Source: an uncultured Prevotella sp.
GTDB taxonomy: Bacteria; Bacteroidota; Bacteroidia; Bacteroidales; Bacteroidaceae
Length of the DNA stretch: 64,000 nt
Reading direction: 5' to 3'
Assembly: GCA_944319915.1 (NCBI GenBank)
Contig: CALUEY010000038.1
Location: 1-64,000, forward strand
Every line of letters begins with the position of its first letter. The stretch's first letter is position 1. Below the pieces are notes generated by a model. The model did not search any database. It was not told where the DNA came from and worked only from the letters and a program-made list of their open reading frames with translations. A program made the position numbers and the translations under genes. This document shows positions 48,380 to 56,758 of this stretch, in pieces.

Positions 48380-48424
48380 GAGCCACAGCAGAGCTATTTT
48401 ATTCAGCAAAGCCTGCTGCGGCTC
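48380..48424 (-). promoter_or_regulatory. Hairpin between serC and serA
   Basis: On the minus strand GAGCCGCAGCAG (48424-48413) pairs with CTGCTGTGGCTC (48391-48380): a 12-bp stem with one G-T pair and a 21-base loop. No T-run follows, so it may tune serA expression or protect the serC mRNA end rather than terminate. Confidence 0.55.
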
Positions 48425-48454
48425 TCATTATCTTTATTAATAACGTCCTTTAGC

Positions 48455-49522
48455 TCAATGATTTGCCTCAAAGTCCTTCATGCATTGCACGAGGGCATTG
48501 ACACCTTCCATGGTCTGGGCATTGTAGCAACTGGCGCGGAATCCGCCCACGCTTCTATGGCCCTTTATACCTACCATGCCTTGCGATGTGGCATAATCGA
48601 GGAAAGACTTTTCAAGGTCTGCATACTCGTCGTTCATTACAAAGCATATATTCATCAGCGACCGGTCTTCTTCATTCACTGTGCCGCGGAAGAGCTTGTT
48701 GCGATCTATCTCGCCATACAACACCTCTGCACGCTGCTTTGCCAGCTTGTCCATAGCCTCTACACCGCCATTACGCTTAAGCCAGCGCAGCGTTTCGAGC
48801 GCACTGTAAATAGGCACTACGGGCGGAGTGTTGAACATAGACCCCTTTTCTACGTGTGTGCGATAATCGAGCATAGTTGGAATTTGGCGCGGAGCCTTGC
48901 CCAGCTTCTCGTCCTTGACGATTATCAGCGTTACGCCTGCCATGGCCAAATTCTTCTGTGCGCCAGCGTAGATGCAGTCATATTTGCTGACATCTACCGG
49001 GCGGCTGAATATATCTGACGACATATCGGCAATCAGTGGAACGGGCGCATCGAGTTCGTGGCGAATCTCAGTGCCATAGATAGTGTTGTTTGTCGTCACG
49101 TGCAGATAGTCAACATCGGTGGGGCAGACCCAGCCTTTGGGAATGTATGTATAGTTGCTTTCAGCTGAAGAGGCCACTTCAACCACTTCGCCAAAGAGCT
49201 TGGCCTCCTTCATGGCCTTCTTGGCCCATGTACCGGTGTTGAGATATGCAGCCTTGCGAATCAAGAAATTATATGGAACCATGCAGAACTCCAGCGAAGC
49301 ACCTCCTCCCAGGAAAATCACCGAATACCCTTCAGGTATCTGTAATAGTTCCTTGATGAGAGACACGGCCTCGTCTACAACAGGCTGGAAGTCTTTTGCG
49401 CGGTGGCTTATCTCCATGAGCGACAATCCTGAGCCATTGAAATCCAAGCATTGCTTGGCAGTATTCTCAATTACTTCCCTCGGAAGCATCGACGGACCTG
49501 CATTAAAATTGTACTTCTTCAT
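48455..49522 (-). CDS. serC: Phosphoserine aminotransferase
   Basis: 355 residues, aminotransferase class V. Start [15 protein letters not shown] is the family entry; the PLP lysine is in [18 protein letters not shown] (about 192-209). It converts 3-phosphohydroxypyruvate plus glutamate to phosphoserine; the family may also act in vitamin B6 synthesis. First gene of serC-serA-DUF1015-yigZ and carries the operon promoter. Confidence 0.95.
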   Translation of the reverse strand: MKKYNFNAGPSMLPREVIENTAKQCLDFNGSGLSLMEISHRAKDFQPVVDEAVSLIKELLQIPEGYSVIFLGGGASLEFCMVPYNFLIRKAAYLNTGTWAKKAMKEAKLFGEVVEVASSAESNYTYIPKGWVCPTDVDYLHVTTNNTIYGTEIRHELDAPVPLIADMSSDIFSRPVDVSKYDCIYAGAQKNLAMAGVTLIIVKDEKLGKAPRQIPTMLDYRTHVEKGSMFNTPPVVPIYSALETLRWLKRNGGVEAMDKLAKQRAEVLYGEIDRNKLFRGTVNEEDRSLMNICFVMNDEYADLEKSFLDYATSQGMVGIKGHRSVGGFRASCYNAQTMEGVNALVQCMKDFEANH

Positions 49523-49571
49523 GTTATTGATAGTTTATTTGTTAATAACTCCTTGATTCAGTATCTGTGTG

Positions 49572-49602
49572 CGAAGATACACTTTTTATTTCATTCCGCA
49601 AA
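49572..49602 (-). promoter_or_regulatory. serC operon promoter
   Basis: Reverse-strand TTTG (49599-49602), 19-base spacer, TATCTTCG (49572-49579), one mismatch to TAnnTTTG. It leaves a leader of about 45 bases. Confidence 0.6.
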
Positions 49603-49746
49603 ATTATTTGTAAGGAATGTAGCAAACGATAAGAATTTTGTTTTTTTGTATAACAGGCAACGGCTGCATAATTCAATGCACTTGGCAAGTAGGTAAATGA
49701 TGTTTACAACATGGGGCGATGACATGACATCACAACCTGCATAAAA

Positions 49747-49789
49747 TCCAATACGTGCTGTTTGGCAATGCCAAACAGCACGTATTGGA
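49747..49789 (-). terminator. Perfect 20-bp-arm hairpin, probable terminator of the helicase operon
   Basis: Arms 49747-49766 and 49770-49789 are perfectly complementary around the 3-base loop AAT. On the minus strand TTTTATG follows, so it fits a Rho-independent terminator about 160 bases past the helicase stop. The right arm is itself the first unit (AAACAGCACGTATTGGA) of the 22-base array next to it, and the left arm is the same unit inverted. Confidence 0.75.
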
Positions 49790-49838
49790 CGCTGAAACGG
49801 CCTATATCGCAACGCAAAATGGCCTATATTGCAAGCTG
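49773..49838 (+). repeat. 22-base tandem array, locus 5
   Basis: Units start at 49773 (AAACAGCACGTATTG), 49795 (AAACGGCCTATATCGCA) and 49817 (AAATGGCCTATATTGCA), each 22 bases. The first unit is the right arm of the large hairpin. It sits in the 425-base gap 49523-49947, which otherwise shows only the serC promoter. Confidence 0.8.
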
Positions 49839-49947
49839 CTGTTACACAGGGTTCTACGTAAAAGCAACTGCCTGGTATTTATATTTTACATTTGTTGGAT
49901 TTCGCTGAATTATTGGGCATCCTTCATCACAGCCTTAGCAATGGCCG

Positions 49948-51264
49948 TTACCTAATGGTTTCAACAACTGTTTTTATGCCCTTTATCTTTTCGCCGTTGG
50001 CGTTTGCCAGCACCTTCCCCACTTTGCCGCGGCTTACGGCAACGTATGAATAGCGCTCCTTGACGTCAATCCGGCCTATATCGCCATTTGAAAGGCCGCC
50101 CACCTTGCACAAAAAACCGACAATGTCACCTTTGCTTATCTTGTCTTTTTTACCCTTACCTATATATAGTGTGGCCATCAACGGCATGGACGGCATAGGA
50201 ATCGTATTGGGCAACGAGCATGGCGTGACGGCATCTCCAACAAAATCGGGTACTTGCTCATCTGGCCCAAGCACGAAATACACGCTGCCGGAGGCCTGCC
50301 AACGGGCAGTGCGCCCCACCCTATGCACATATGATTCTTTGGTTAATGGCAAGTGATAATGTATTATGTTGCCCACATCTGGTATGTCAAGGCCGCGTGA
50401 AGCAAGGTCGGTGGATACAAGAATGTTGGCGCTGCCGTTGGCAAACATATACAGCGCAGCTTCGCGTTCGGCCTGTTCCATGCCACCATGAAACGCGCTT
50501 ATCTGGAATCCTCGGCCGCGCAAGTACGAGGCCACGCGCTCTACCCCATCGCGATAATTGAGAAACACCATACTGCTCTGTTCGCCGAGCACACATAGCA
50601 AATCGCCAAGGGATTGGAGCTTGTCTTTATCGTTACTGCGGAGGCTTTTCACGCTCAGCCGCGAGGATAGGCTTACCGCCGAATAATCAACCCTGACGGT
50701 TCTCCCGATGTTAACGAAATCAGGTATTTGGTCTGCATCAGTGGCAGAGAGCAGAAAGCGCCTCCTTACACCCAACAGCCTGCCGAGCAGCCTGGCCATC
50801 TCGTTCCTGAATCCCATTTCAAGGCATTTGTCAAACTCGTCAATCACTGCATAGCGGACTGCATGTGGCGACAGGTTGCCCTTGTCGAAGTGATCGTTTA
50901 GTCGCCCTGGGGTTCCAAACACTACCTGTGGATTCACCTGCTTCATCAAACGATGCTCTTCCATGGCCGGCCTGCCTCCGTAACAGCACAACGAACGGAT
51001 AGCCACCCCCATGCTGGCCAGCACTTCCTCTGATTGCTTGGCAAGTTCGCGGTTCGGAACGATGACCACGGCCTGCAAGGCATCGCTTGCCTTATCTATC
51101 AGCCCTGCCAGTGGCAGCATATAAGCAAGGGTCTTTCCTGTACCCGTAGGTGAAACCACCACTACGTCACCATTGTTTCCGGCAATGGCGTGACACGTAT
51201 CTTGCTGCATTTTGTTGAGCCTGCTGATGCCCAACTTATCCAATATTTGCTGATATAACTCCAT
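49948..51264 (-). CDS. DEAD-box-type RNA helicase with DbpA RNA-binding domain
   Basis: 438 residues. Motor motifs: Walker A SPTGTGKT (about 38-45), PNRELAKQ (Ia), GTPGR (Ib), motif II VIDEFDKCLEMG, motif III SATD, and motif VI HRVGRTAR. Motif II is DEFD rather than DEAD, and motif III SATD rather than SAT with a small residue. The last 75 residues (ATLYIGKGKKDKISKGDIVGFLCKVGG onward) match the DbpA C-terminal domain, which in E. coli binds 23S rRNA. A ribosome-assembly role is inferred. It follows the YycJ-type gene by 8 bases. Confidence 0.85.
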   Translation of the reverse strand: MELYQQILDKLGISRLNKMQQDTCHAIAGNNGDVVVVSPTGTGKTLAYMLPLAGLIDKASDALQAVVIVPNRELAKQSEEVLASMGVAIRSLCCYGGRPAMEEHRLMKQVNPQVVFGTPGRLNDHFDKGNLSPHAVRYAVIDEFDKCLEMGFRNEMARLLGRLLGVRRRFLLSATDADQIPDFVNIGRTVRVDYSAVSLSSRLSVKSLRSNDKDKLQSLGDLLCVLGEQSSMVFLNYRDGVERVASYLRGRGFQISAFHGGMEQAEREAALYMFANGSANILVSTDLASRGLDIPDVGNIIHYHLPLTKESYVHRVGRTARWQASGSVYFVLGPDEQVPDFVGDAVTPCSLPNTIPMPSMPLMATLYIGKGKKDKISKGDIVGFLCKVGGLSNGDIGRIDVKERYSYVAVSRGKVGKVLANANGEKIKGIKTVVETIR

Positions 51265-51272
51265 CGCTATAT

Positions 51273-52085
51273 TTATATTAATGTTTCTAATTCAAATATC
51301 CCCGTTGGCATCTTGCGCTTTAGCACTGCCAGCTCTGGCATGGAGCATCTTTCGCCAAGGCTCTCTTGCAGCGCTGTCTCCACGGTCTTGCGAGCCAATT
51401 CGGGGTGATTGTTTTCCTCACTCAGGTGGCAAAGCCACACTCTGCGCAGCTTGCCTGTTGCGTTCTCTGCCAATGCCTTGGCACAGGAAGCATTGCTCAG
51501 ATGACCCGAAGAACCGGCAATGCGCTTTTTCAGATAGACGGGATACGGCCCGCTCTCAAGCATTGCCTCGTCATAATTGGCCTCAATCACAAGATAATTG
51601 GCCTCACTTATCATCTCTTTCATCTCGTCCGTAACCGTGCCTACATCTGTCATTATGCAAAAAATCACCCCTTCGCACTCAATGCGGTAGCCAACATTGT
51701 CGGCACTGTCGTGCGGAACGCCAAACGGCGTCACAACAAAGCTGCCCAATGTTATGGGCTGACCTTTCTCTACATAGTGCTTCCTTTCGCAGCTTACTTT
51801 CTTTGATACACAGTAATTGCGCTCAATCCCCGAGTGTACATCGCGTGTAGCATATACAGGGATGTTGAATTCACTGCTCATCGCCCCTACTGACTTTATG
51901 TGGTCTGCATGGTCGTGGGTAACAATTATATTGTGGATGGAAGACAAACTGAGGCCATACTCCCTAAAATATTTCTTTAATGTCCGCAGCCCTAAGCCTA
52001 CATCAATAACCAAACCGTCTGTACCCGACGATAGATAATAGCAATTGCCACTGCTGCCACTGCCAAAGGATATGAATTTAAGCAT
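51273..52085 (-). CDS. YycJ/WalJ-type metallo-beta-lactamase-fold hydrolase
   Basis: 270 residues. Start FISFGSGSSGNCYYL is typical of the YycJ group; the metal motif is THDHADH (about 56-62) with further ligands at H and D near 125-150 (PHDSADNVG, TDVG). The family has 5'-exonuclease or RNA/DNA-processing members; the substrate here is not known. First gene of the two-gene operon with the helicase. Confidence 0.8.
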   Translation of the reverse strand: MLKFISFGSGSSGNCYYLSSGTDGLVIDVGLGLRTLKKYFREYGLSLSSIHNIIVTHDHADHIKSVGAMSSEFNIPVYATRDVHSGIERNYCVSKKVSCERKHYVEKGQPITLGSFVVTPFGVPHDSADNVGYRIECEGVIFCIMTDVGTVTDEMKEMISEANYLVIEANYDEAMLESGPYPVYLKKRIAGSSGHLSNASCAKALAENATGKLRRVWLCHLSEENNHPELARKTVETALQESLGERCSMPELAVLKRKMPTGIFELETLI

Positions 52086-52233
52086 TTCCGTTCAATTTAA
52101 TATCACGTATGCCAATGTCCATGCATAGGCACGGAGCACAGCGTACTCCTAATGTTTCAGGCAAAAGCATCTTTTCACTGAAATACCGCAGATGCTGATA
52201 GGCCATTGCCAAACGATGGAACATAGCGTAATG

Positions 52234-52265
52234 CAAAGTTACGCAAAATAGGTGTGATGGCCAAA
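52234..52265 (-). promoter_or_regulatory. Promoter of the YycJ-helicase operon, full consensus
   Basis: Reverse-strand TTTG (52262-52265), 20-base spacer, TAACTTTG (52234-52241). The leader would be about 145 bases (52086-52228), in which I see no feature. Confidence 0.7.
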
Positions 52266-52335
52266 TTAATTTACAAACTTTCCCTTTTTGATAATTTTCT
52301 CCATGGCCATGGCGGCTTGTTCAGTGGAAAAAATG

Positions 52336-52343
52336 TATATTTG
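52336..52343 (+). promoter_or_regulatory. -7 box (TATATTTG) just before the lipoprotein gene
   Basis: TATATTTG ends four bases before ATG 52348, so the mRNA would be leaderless. No -33 TTTG at the right distance. Confidence 0.5.
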
Positions 52344-52347
52344 CGCC

Positions 52348-52812
52348 ATGAAATCAATTCCGGGAAACATCATAACATTGGCATTCTCCATGGCGTTGGC
52401 AGCTTTGGCTGCATCATGCGATGGTCTGACGCGCAACGAGACTGAGGAGGTGAAGGGAACGGTCATGGGATTTTCGGAGGCTTACTTCAATTTTGACCTC
52501 AACACTGCAGCTGATTATTGTACGCCTGAAAGCCGAAAATGGATATGCTTCTTGGCATCTAACGTGCAAGAAGCCGATTTGGAAATCATACGGACTCAGG
52601 AGCAGAATGCAACCGTAAAAGTAAAAGACATCAGCTACAGTCCAGACGATTCCACGGGAACGGCCCTGATAGAAGCAAAAGATTTCCTTATACTCGACAC
52701 CATAGGCAAGCCTGGCCACATGAAAGACGAGGCTCGTTTCAAGCTCGGCTTCATATTGCATGACGGGAAATGCCTCATCAAAATGGAAGGCCCACTGCGA
52801 AGTGAAAGGTGA
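52348..52812 (+). CDS. Small lipoprotein, DUF4878/NTF2-like
   Basis: 154 residues from ATG 52348. Lipoprotein signal MKSIPGNIITLAFSMALAALAASC; the lipid cysteine is at about residue 24. The mature part (VMGFSEAYFNFDLNTAADYCTPESRKWICFLAS and on) has the helix-then-sheet layout of DUF4878/NTF2-like domains, with GKCLIKMEG near the end. Function unknown. The frame extends to 52288, but the -7 box inside that stretch argues for the later ATG. The 3' end overlaps the convergent tamL gene by 35 bases. Confidence 0.65.
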   Translation: MKSIPGNIITLAFSMALAALAASCDGLTRNETEEVKGTVMGFSEAYFNFDLNTAADYCTPESRKWICFLASNVQEADLEIIRTQEQNATVKVKDISYSPDDSTGTALIEAKDFLILDTIGKPGHMKDEARFKLGFILHDGKCLIKMEGPLRSER

Positions 52813-54985
52813 GGTCGCGGTTTAACCGAGGACGGATTATTGGGTAATGGCCTTTGCCCTCGTAAGCTGGGTTTACGGCTTTCATGCCAAAATCAAATCT
52901 CAGGATGAAATAATCAAAGTTCAACCGCAGCCCCAAACCATAGCTTACGGCTATCTGTCTCCAGAATTCGCTGAACTTGAATTGCCCGCCAGGCTGGTCT
53001 TCATAGTTGCGCAAAGTCCATATATTGCCTGCGTCAACGAAGAGAGCGCCGTTTAACTTCCAAAACAAATGCGCCCGGTACTCCATGTTTAGGTCTATTT
53101 TCATGTCGCCGGTTTGGTTTATGAAGTCGATGTTGCCGTCGCGCCCTGAGTACGTACCAGGCCCCAAGCCCCTGACGCTCCATCCTCTAACGCTGTTGGC
53201 CCCGCCAGAGAAATAGCGCTTTTCAAATGGCAATATCGTGCTGTTTCCATACGGATAGGCTATCCCAAAGCCAAAGTGCCACACCAGGGAGTTGTTGTAA
53301 TCGAACCTTATGTTGCGGGTAAAGTCAAAATCGCCCTTTATATACTGTGCATAAGCTATGTTGAAGAGCTTGTATTGCCCTTGGTCGTTCTTAGAAAAAT
53401 CAAAGAGCAGTGCTCCAAGCCCAAGCACGTTTCCTGCCGTCTCAACATTGGCCTTTATGGCATAACGCCCGTTGTTGAATGAATAGCCAAGTCCTAGGCG
53501 CATTATGAACAAGTCTTCATAATTATAGCGCAATATGGCATTACGGCTGCTTTCGTCCTCAAGATAGTCTTGTCTGAACCTGTCGGAAATCCAAGGCATA
53601 AAGACATAGTTCAAGTCTATGAGGTCTATTTGGTATTTATCGTTGTGGTTAGCGTCGCTCCACTTATAGCGCCAGGCCACAGAAACAACACGGCGGTGGT
53701 ATTCTGGGCGATTCTGCAGGTCGTAAAGGAATGAAACTTCAGACGTGGCAGTAGTCCTGCGGCGGAAGCTTGAAGAAATAAACGGGGCTATGAAGCGTGG
53801 AAACATCAAGCGGGTCTCCACGCTATACTCTTCAAAATTCTCGTTGGCATAGCCTTCCAAACCGCGTATAGCTTCGTATGCGCCACGCAGTTCAATGCTG
53901 AACACCTCTGAACCACGAAGGAGGTTGCGGTTTTGGTAAGTTAGTGAGGCTGCTGCTCCAAGGTCTCCAGCCGTGTTTGTGCCTTCCGGCTGGAAACTGA
54001 TGGTGCTCGGCTTGTTCATGCTTACCTGTATGTCGCAGTCAAGGAGGAGGCTATCTGCGTGTTCCCTGAATCCTACATTAGTGTACCTTACCGCCTGCAA
54101 ACGTCCAAAGTGGCTGTAAGTTTTTTGCAGGTCGCTGGCAGAGTAATAATCGCCGACTTTGATGAAAGTGTTGTTTTTGAGCACAGATTCCTTGAGCTTC
54201 AGCTTCCCATCTTCTGATGCGTCACCGCGGAAATTGACGCTACGCACCTTGTAACGTGGATGAAGCGAGTCCACTGCGCCATTTCCCCGGAATGGGTGGA
54301 GTACAAGTGCCAAGTCAACAAGATTGGAGCCGGGTACTGAGTCAGCTACATACGTTATATAATCCTTGTTGAATTCGTAGAAGCCATTGTCTGCAAGCAA
54401 ATCGGTAATCCGCTTACGTTCTCTGTCAAGACGATCCACCGAGAACTGCATATTTGGCAGCAGCCCCCAGTTGCTGCTGTCTTCCATGCAAAGCAACTGT
54501 TCAATTACAGAGTCCTTAATGTCATACCTCATGTTTTTAATGAAATATGGCATTCCTGGGCGAAGTATATATGTTACATCTATCTTCTTTTGTTTCTTGC
54601 TCGTCTCCACACCAACTGAAGCGCCAAGGTAACCGGCGTTGCTAAGCTCTGCCTTAAGGTCAAGGGCTGACTTGGCTGTTCGCAACGAGTCGTATATCAC
54701 CGGAGGCTCGCCCATTGACCTAAGTACGCGGTTTATCCATTTTGTTGTGTCACGTCCTGAGAGAGAGTACGTGGCCAAAGGTATCTTTATGGCAGAAAAC
54801 CACCGGGAATTTCCGTTCTGCCTCACACGCGACTTCATCTTGTCCATGCTTATGTCGTCGTATTTCCCTTCAACCTTAACTTCTACATCGTCAAGCAAAT
54901 AATCGCCTTTAGCAACGTACTTGGTTTCCGAGCACGAGCATAACATGGCAAGCAGAAATGCATATATGTAAAGCCTGAGTCGCAT
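52778..54985 (-). CDS. tamL: TamL-type outer-membrane BamA/TamA-family lipoprotein
   Basis: 735 residues. Lipoprotein signal MRLRLYIYAFLLAMLCSC with lipid cysteine (about 18), then YVAKGDYLLDDVEVKVEG, POTRA-like repeats to about 330 (one ends VRSVNFRGDASEDGKLKLKESVL), then a 16-strand-type barrel that shows GGANSVRGWSVRGLGPG (the BamA/TamA VRGF-like loop) and ends in FAVGLPF with the terminal aromatic. In Bacteroidetes a TamA homologue with a lipid anchor replaces the classical TamA. It probably inserts or exports envelope proteins with TamB. Divergent from trmH-type gene. Confidence 0.85.
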   Translation of the reverse strand: MRLRLYIYAFLLAMLCSCSETKYVAKGDYLLDDVEVKVEGKYDDISMDKMKSRVRQNGNSRWFSAIKIPLATYSLSGRDTTKWINRVLRSMGEPPVIYDSLRTAKSALDLKAELSNAGYLGASVGVETSKKQKKIDVTYILRPGMPYFIKNMRYDIKDSVIEQLLCMEDSSNWGLLPNMQFSVDRLDRERKRITDLLADNGFYEFNKDYITYVADSVPGSNLVDLALVLHPFRGNGAVDSLHPRYKVRSVNFRGDASEDGKLKLKESVLKNNTFIKVGDYYSASDLQKTYSHFGRLQAVRYTNVGFREHADSLLLDCDIQVSMNKPSTISFQPEGTNTAGDLGAAASLTYQNRNLLRGSEVFSIELRGAYEAIRGLEGYANENFEEYSVETRLMFPRFIAPFISSSFRRRTTATSEVSFLYDLQNRPEYHRRVVSVAWRYKWSDANHNDKYQIDLIDLNYVFMPWISDRFRQDYLEDESSRNAILRYNYEDLFIMRLGLGYSFNNGRYAIKANVETAGNVLGLGALLFDFSKNDQGQYKLFNIAYAQYIKGDFDFTRNIRFDYNNSLVWHFGFGIAYPYGNSTILPFEKRYFSGGANSVRGWSVRGLGPGTYSGRDGNIDFINQTGDMKIDLNMEYRAHLFWKLNGALFVDAGNIWTLRNYEDQPGGQFKFSEFWRQIAVSYGLGLRLNFDYFILRFDFGMKAVNPAYEGKGHYPIIRPRLNRDLTFHFAVGLPF

Positions 54986-55004
54986 TAAATCTTTGTTGAA
55001 GTTG

Positions 55005-55032
55005 CAAAGTTAAAACTTTTATCGTAACTTTG
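55005..55032. promoter_or_regulatory. Symmetric divergent promoter, tamL and trmH-type gene
   Basis: TAACTTTG occurs on both strands: minus at 55005-55012 and plus at 55025-55032, 12 bases apart, pointing outward to the two divergent genes. The two polymerase sites would overlap, so the genes may compete. Confidence 0.6.
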
Positions 55033-55070
55033 CTGGCATTCCATTGTTTATTTTTGCAAACGCAGTGAAT

Positions 55071-55820
55071 ATGTTAGAAAAGAACTTGATAAAGTTGATA
55101 CGCTCGCTTGAACAAAAAAAATACAGGAAGCGAACAAGCCTTTTTGTGGCTGAAGGGCCGAAGACCGTAGTGGACCTGATGTCGAGAATAAAGCCCAAAG
55201 TAATACTCGCAACGCACGAATGGATATGCCCCGCAACTAAAAACGAACCGGAGCGCTTCATTACCGTGACTGAGGGCGAGCTTTCCAAAGCCAGTTTCCT
55301 GCAACATCCGCAGCAGGTCATGGGCTTGTTCCCCATCAAGCAAGAGCCTAAAGTCAACGAATTATCGCCACAACAGAAACTCATATTAGCTCTCGATGGA
55401 GTGCAAGATCCCGGTAACTTGGGCACCATAATCCGAATAGCTGATTGGTTTGGCGTTGACACCGTTGCTTGTAGCTATGACACAGTGGATGCATATAATC
55501 CCAAAGCCGTACAGGCAACGATGGGCAGCATTGCCAGGGTGAACGTGCTTTACACCGACCTTGCACAACTGTTCGACAGATATGCCGGAGTTGCACCCGT
55601 TTACGGCACCTCCCTTGACGGCGACAGCATATACGAAGCAAAGCTCTGCAACCACGGCTTCATTGTCATGGGAAACGAAGGCAATGGCATCTCCATGCCA
55701 ATACGGCAGCGGATTAGCAAGAAGTTACTAATACCCAGTTTTGGTAACAATGAAACGGTTGAAAGCTTAAATGTAGCCATAGCAACAGCAATAACTTGTT
55801 CCGAGTTCAGAAGGAGATGA
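55071..55820 (+). CDS. TrmH/SpoU-family RNA 2'-O-methyltransferase
   Basis: 249 residues. N-terminal substrate-binding domain (EQKKYRKRTSLFVAEGPKTV, about 14-33) and the SpoU knotted domain: motif 1 ALDGVQDPGNLGTIIRIADWFG (about 107-128), motif 2 FIVMGNEGNGIS (about 198-209) and motif 3 IPSFGNNETVESLNVAIATAI (about 221-241). It methylates ribose in tRNA or rRNA; the exact target cannot be read. A longer frame begins at TTG 55044, but ATG 55071 fits the promoter and family start. Confidence 0.88.
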   Translation: MLEKNLIKLIRSLEQKKYRKRTSLFVAEGPKTVVDLMSRIKPKVILATHEWICPATKNEPERFITVTEGELSKASFLQHPQQVMGLFPIKQEPKVNELSPQQKLILALDGVQDPGNLGTIIRIADWFGVDTVACSYDTVDAYNPKAVQATMGSIARVNVLYTDLAQLFDRYAGVAPVYGTSLDGDSIYEAKLCNHGFIVMGNEGNGISMPIRQRISKKLLIPSFGNNETVESLNVAIATAITCSEFRRR

Positions 55821-55822
55821 AG

Positions 55823-55890
55823 AAAAAACGATTAATTGTCTCGCGACAACCAATCGTTTGTAACCTTAATAATCTAATACCATGAAAAAC
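55823..55890 (-). ncRNA. Candidate small RNA downstream of the DUF3256 gene
   Basis: On the minus strand a TACCTTTG box (55904-55897) is followed after a few bases by about 65 bases ending in a two-part hairpin (AACGATT/AATCGTT and TTGTC/GACAA, 55858-55827) and TTTTTT (55828-55823). The unit is promoter, short body, terminator, with no good reading frame. The -33 element is poorly spaced (15 bases). It could alternatively be the tail of the DUF3256 transcript, whose stop is at 55955. Confidence 0.5.
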
Positions 55891-55954
55891 ACACTGCAAA
55901 GGTATGTATCTTTTGTTGCCAAAGGAGCGGAGAACTTGTGTAACGCATTGACTC

Positions 55955-56599
55955 TTAATGTTCTTTAAACGCCCCTCCATCCCATTTAAATGTTTTTGAC
56001 ACATCAAGCGATTTTGTATATATCTTATTGTCAGCAACATAAACAGGCAAGGCAAGCTTAACAACCAGCACACAGTCAGATGGAGAAAGTGAAGCTTCGG
56101 CACACAAAAAATCGCCGATTTTATGCACATCACCACCAACAGCTGGGTCTGACGCTGCATACCTCAACAGCTTGTCGTGCGAAATGGGATTGTCTATGTC
56201 ACTAAGCAAATTCCACTCTGTAGAATAGAACCTCACCTCGCTTTCTTTCACTCCGTCGCCATAGGTAACAACCATGCACACTACCTGTCCGGCTGCCCCT
56301 GCCCATGTATTGCCAAACGGAAGCAGGCGCATCTCGAGCGTGGAGGCAGGTGTCAAAGATATCTTAAGGTAATCGTTTGTCAGCGTGTCCAACGTTGTTG
56401 TACCATCAAAGGCGTTGGTCACGTTTGCCTTCATGTGTGAATCAATGAAGTCTATCATGTCAAGCTTGTTGTTGGTGGACAGATACGAGATGATTGTATC
56501 AGGCATTTGCTTTAAAACATCCCTCATTTCCACTTTTTTCTGTGCATTGGCTCCAATTGAGGCTAATACCGCCACTAATATCATCGCTATACTTTTCAT
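55955..56599 (-). CDS. DUF3256 protein, secreted
   Basis: 214 residues with signal peptide MKSIAMILVAVLASIGANAQ. The start KKVEMRDVLKQMPDTIISYLSTNNKLDMIDFIDSHMKA fits my memory of DUF3256 (MPD-..-LP-L-..R-DLIDF). The rest is beta-rich; no enzyme motif. Family confined mostly to Bacteroidales, function unknown. Single gene; the gap 56600-56900 upstream holds a repeat array. Confidence 0.75.
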   Translation of the reverse strand: MKSIAMILVAVLASIGANAQKKVEMRDVLKQMPDTIISYLSTNNKLDMIDFIDSHMKANVTNAFDGTTTLDTLTNDYLKISLTPASTLEMRLLPFGNTWAGAAGQVVCMVVTYGDGVKESEVRFYSTEWNLLSDIDNPISHDKLLRYAASDPAVGGDVHKIGDFLCAEASLSPSDCVLVVKLALPVYVADNKIYTKSLDVSKTFKWDGGAFKEH

Positions 56600-56758
56600 A
56601 TTGTAGGCTTACGTTTATTGATGTTGTTTTTATGTTTACCTTTGTGCCAACTTATGCCATTTTATGGCTTGCGGAAATCGTTTTTGGAGCTATATCTGCA
56701 TGATTTGAAGACGGCATCCTATTCCGTTGCCGAACCGTCTGATTGTCAACGCGTTGCA

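Noticed and set aside
49523-49947. Insertion sequence ends suggested by the perfect hairpin
   Set aside because: No transposase, no target duplication, and the arms are only 20 bp with a 3-base loop; the terminator reading fits better.
56637-56644. Plus-strand TACCTTTG as a promoter of repeat array 6
   Set aside because: An 8-base box with two free positions is expected by chance about 30 times in 64 kb on both strands; no -33 element supports it.
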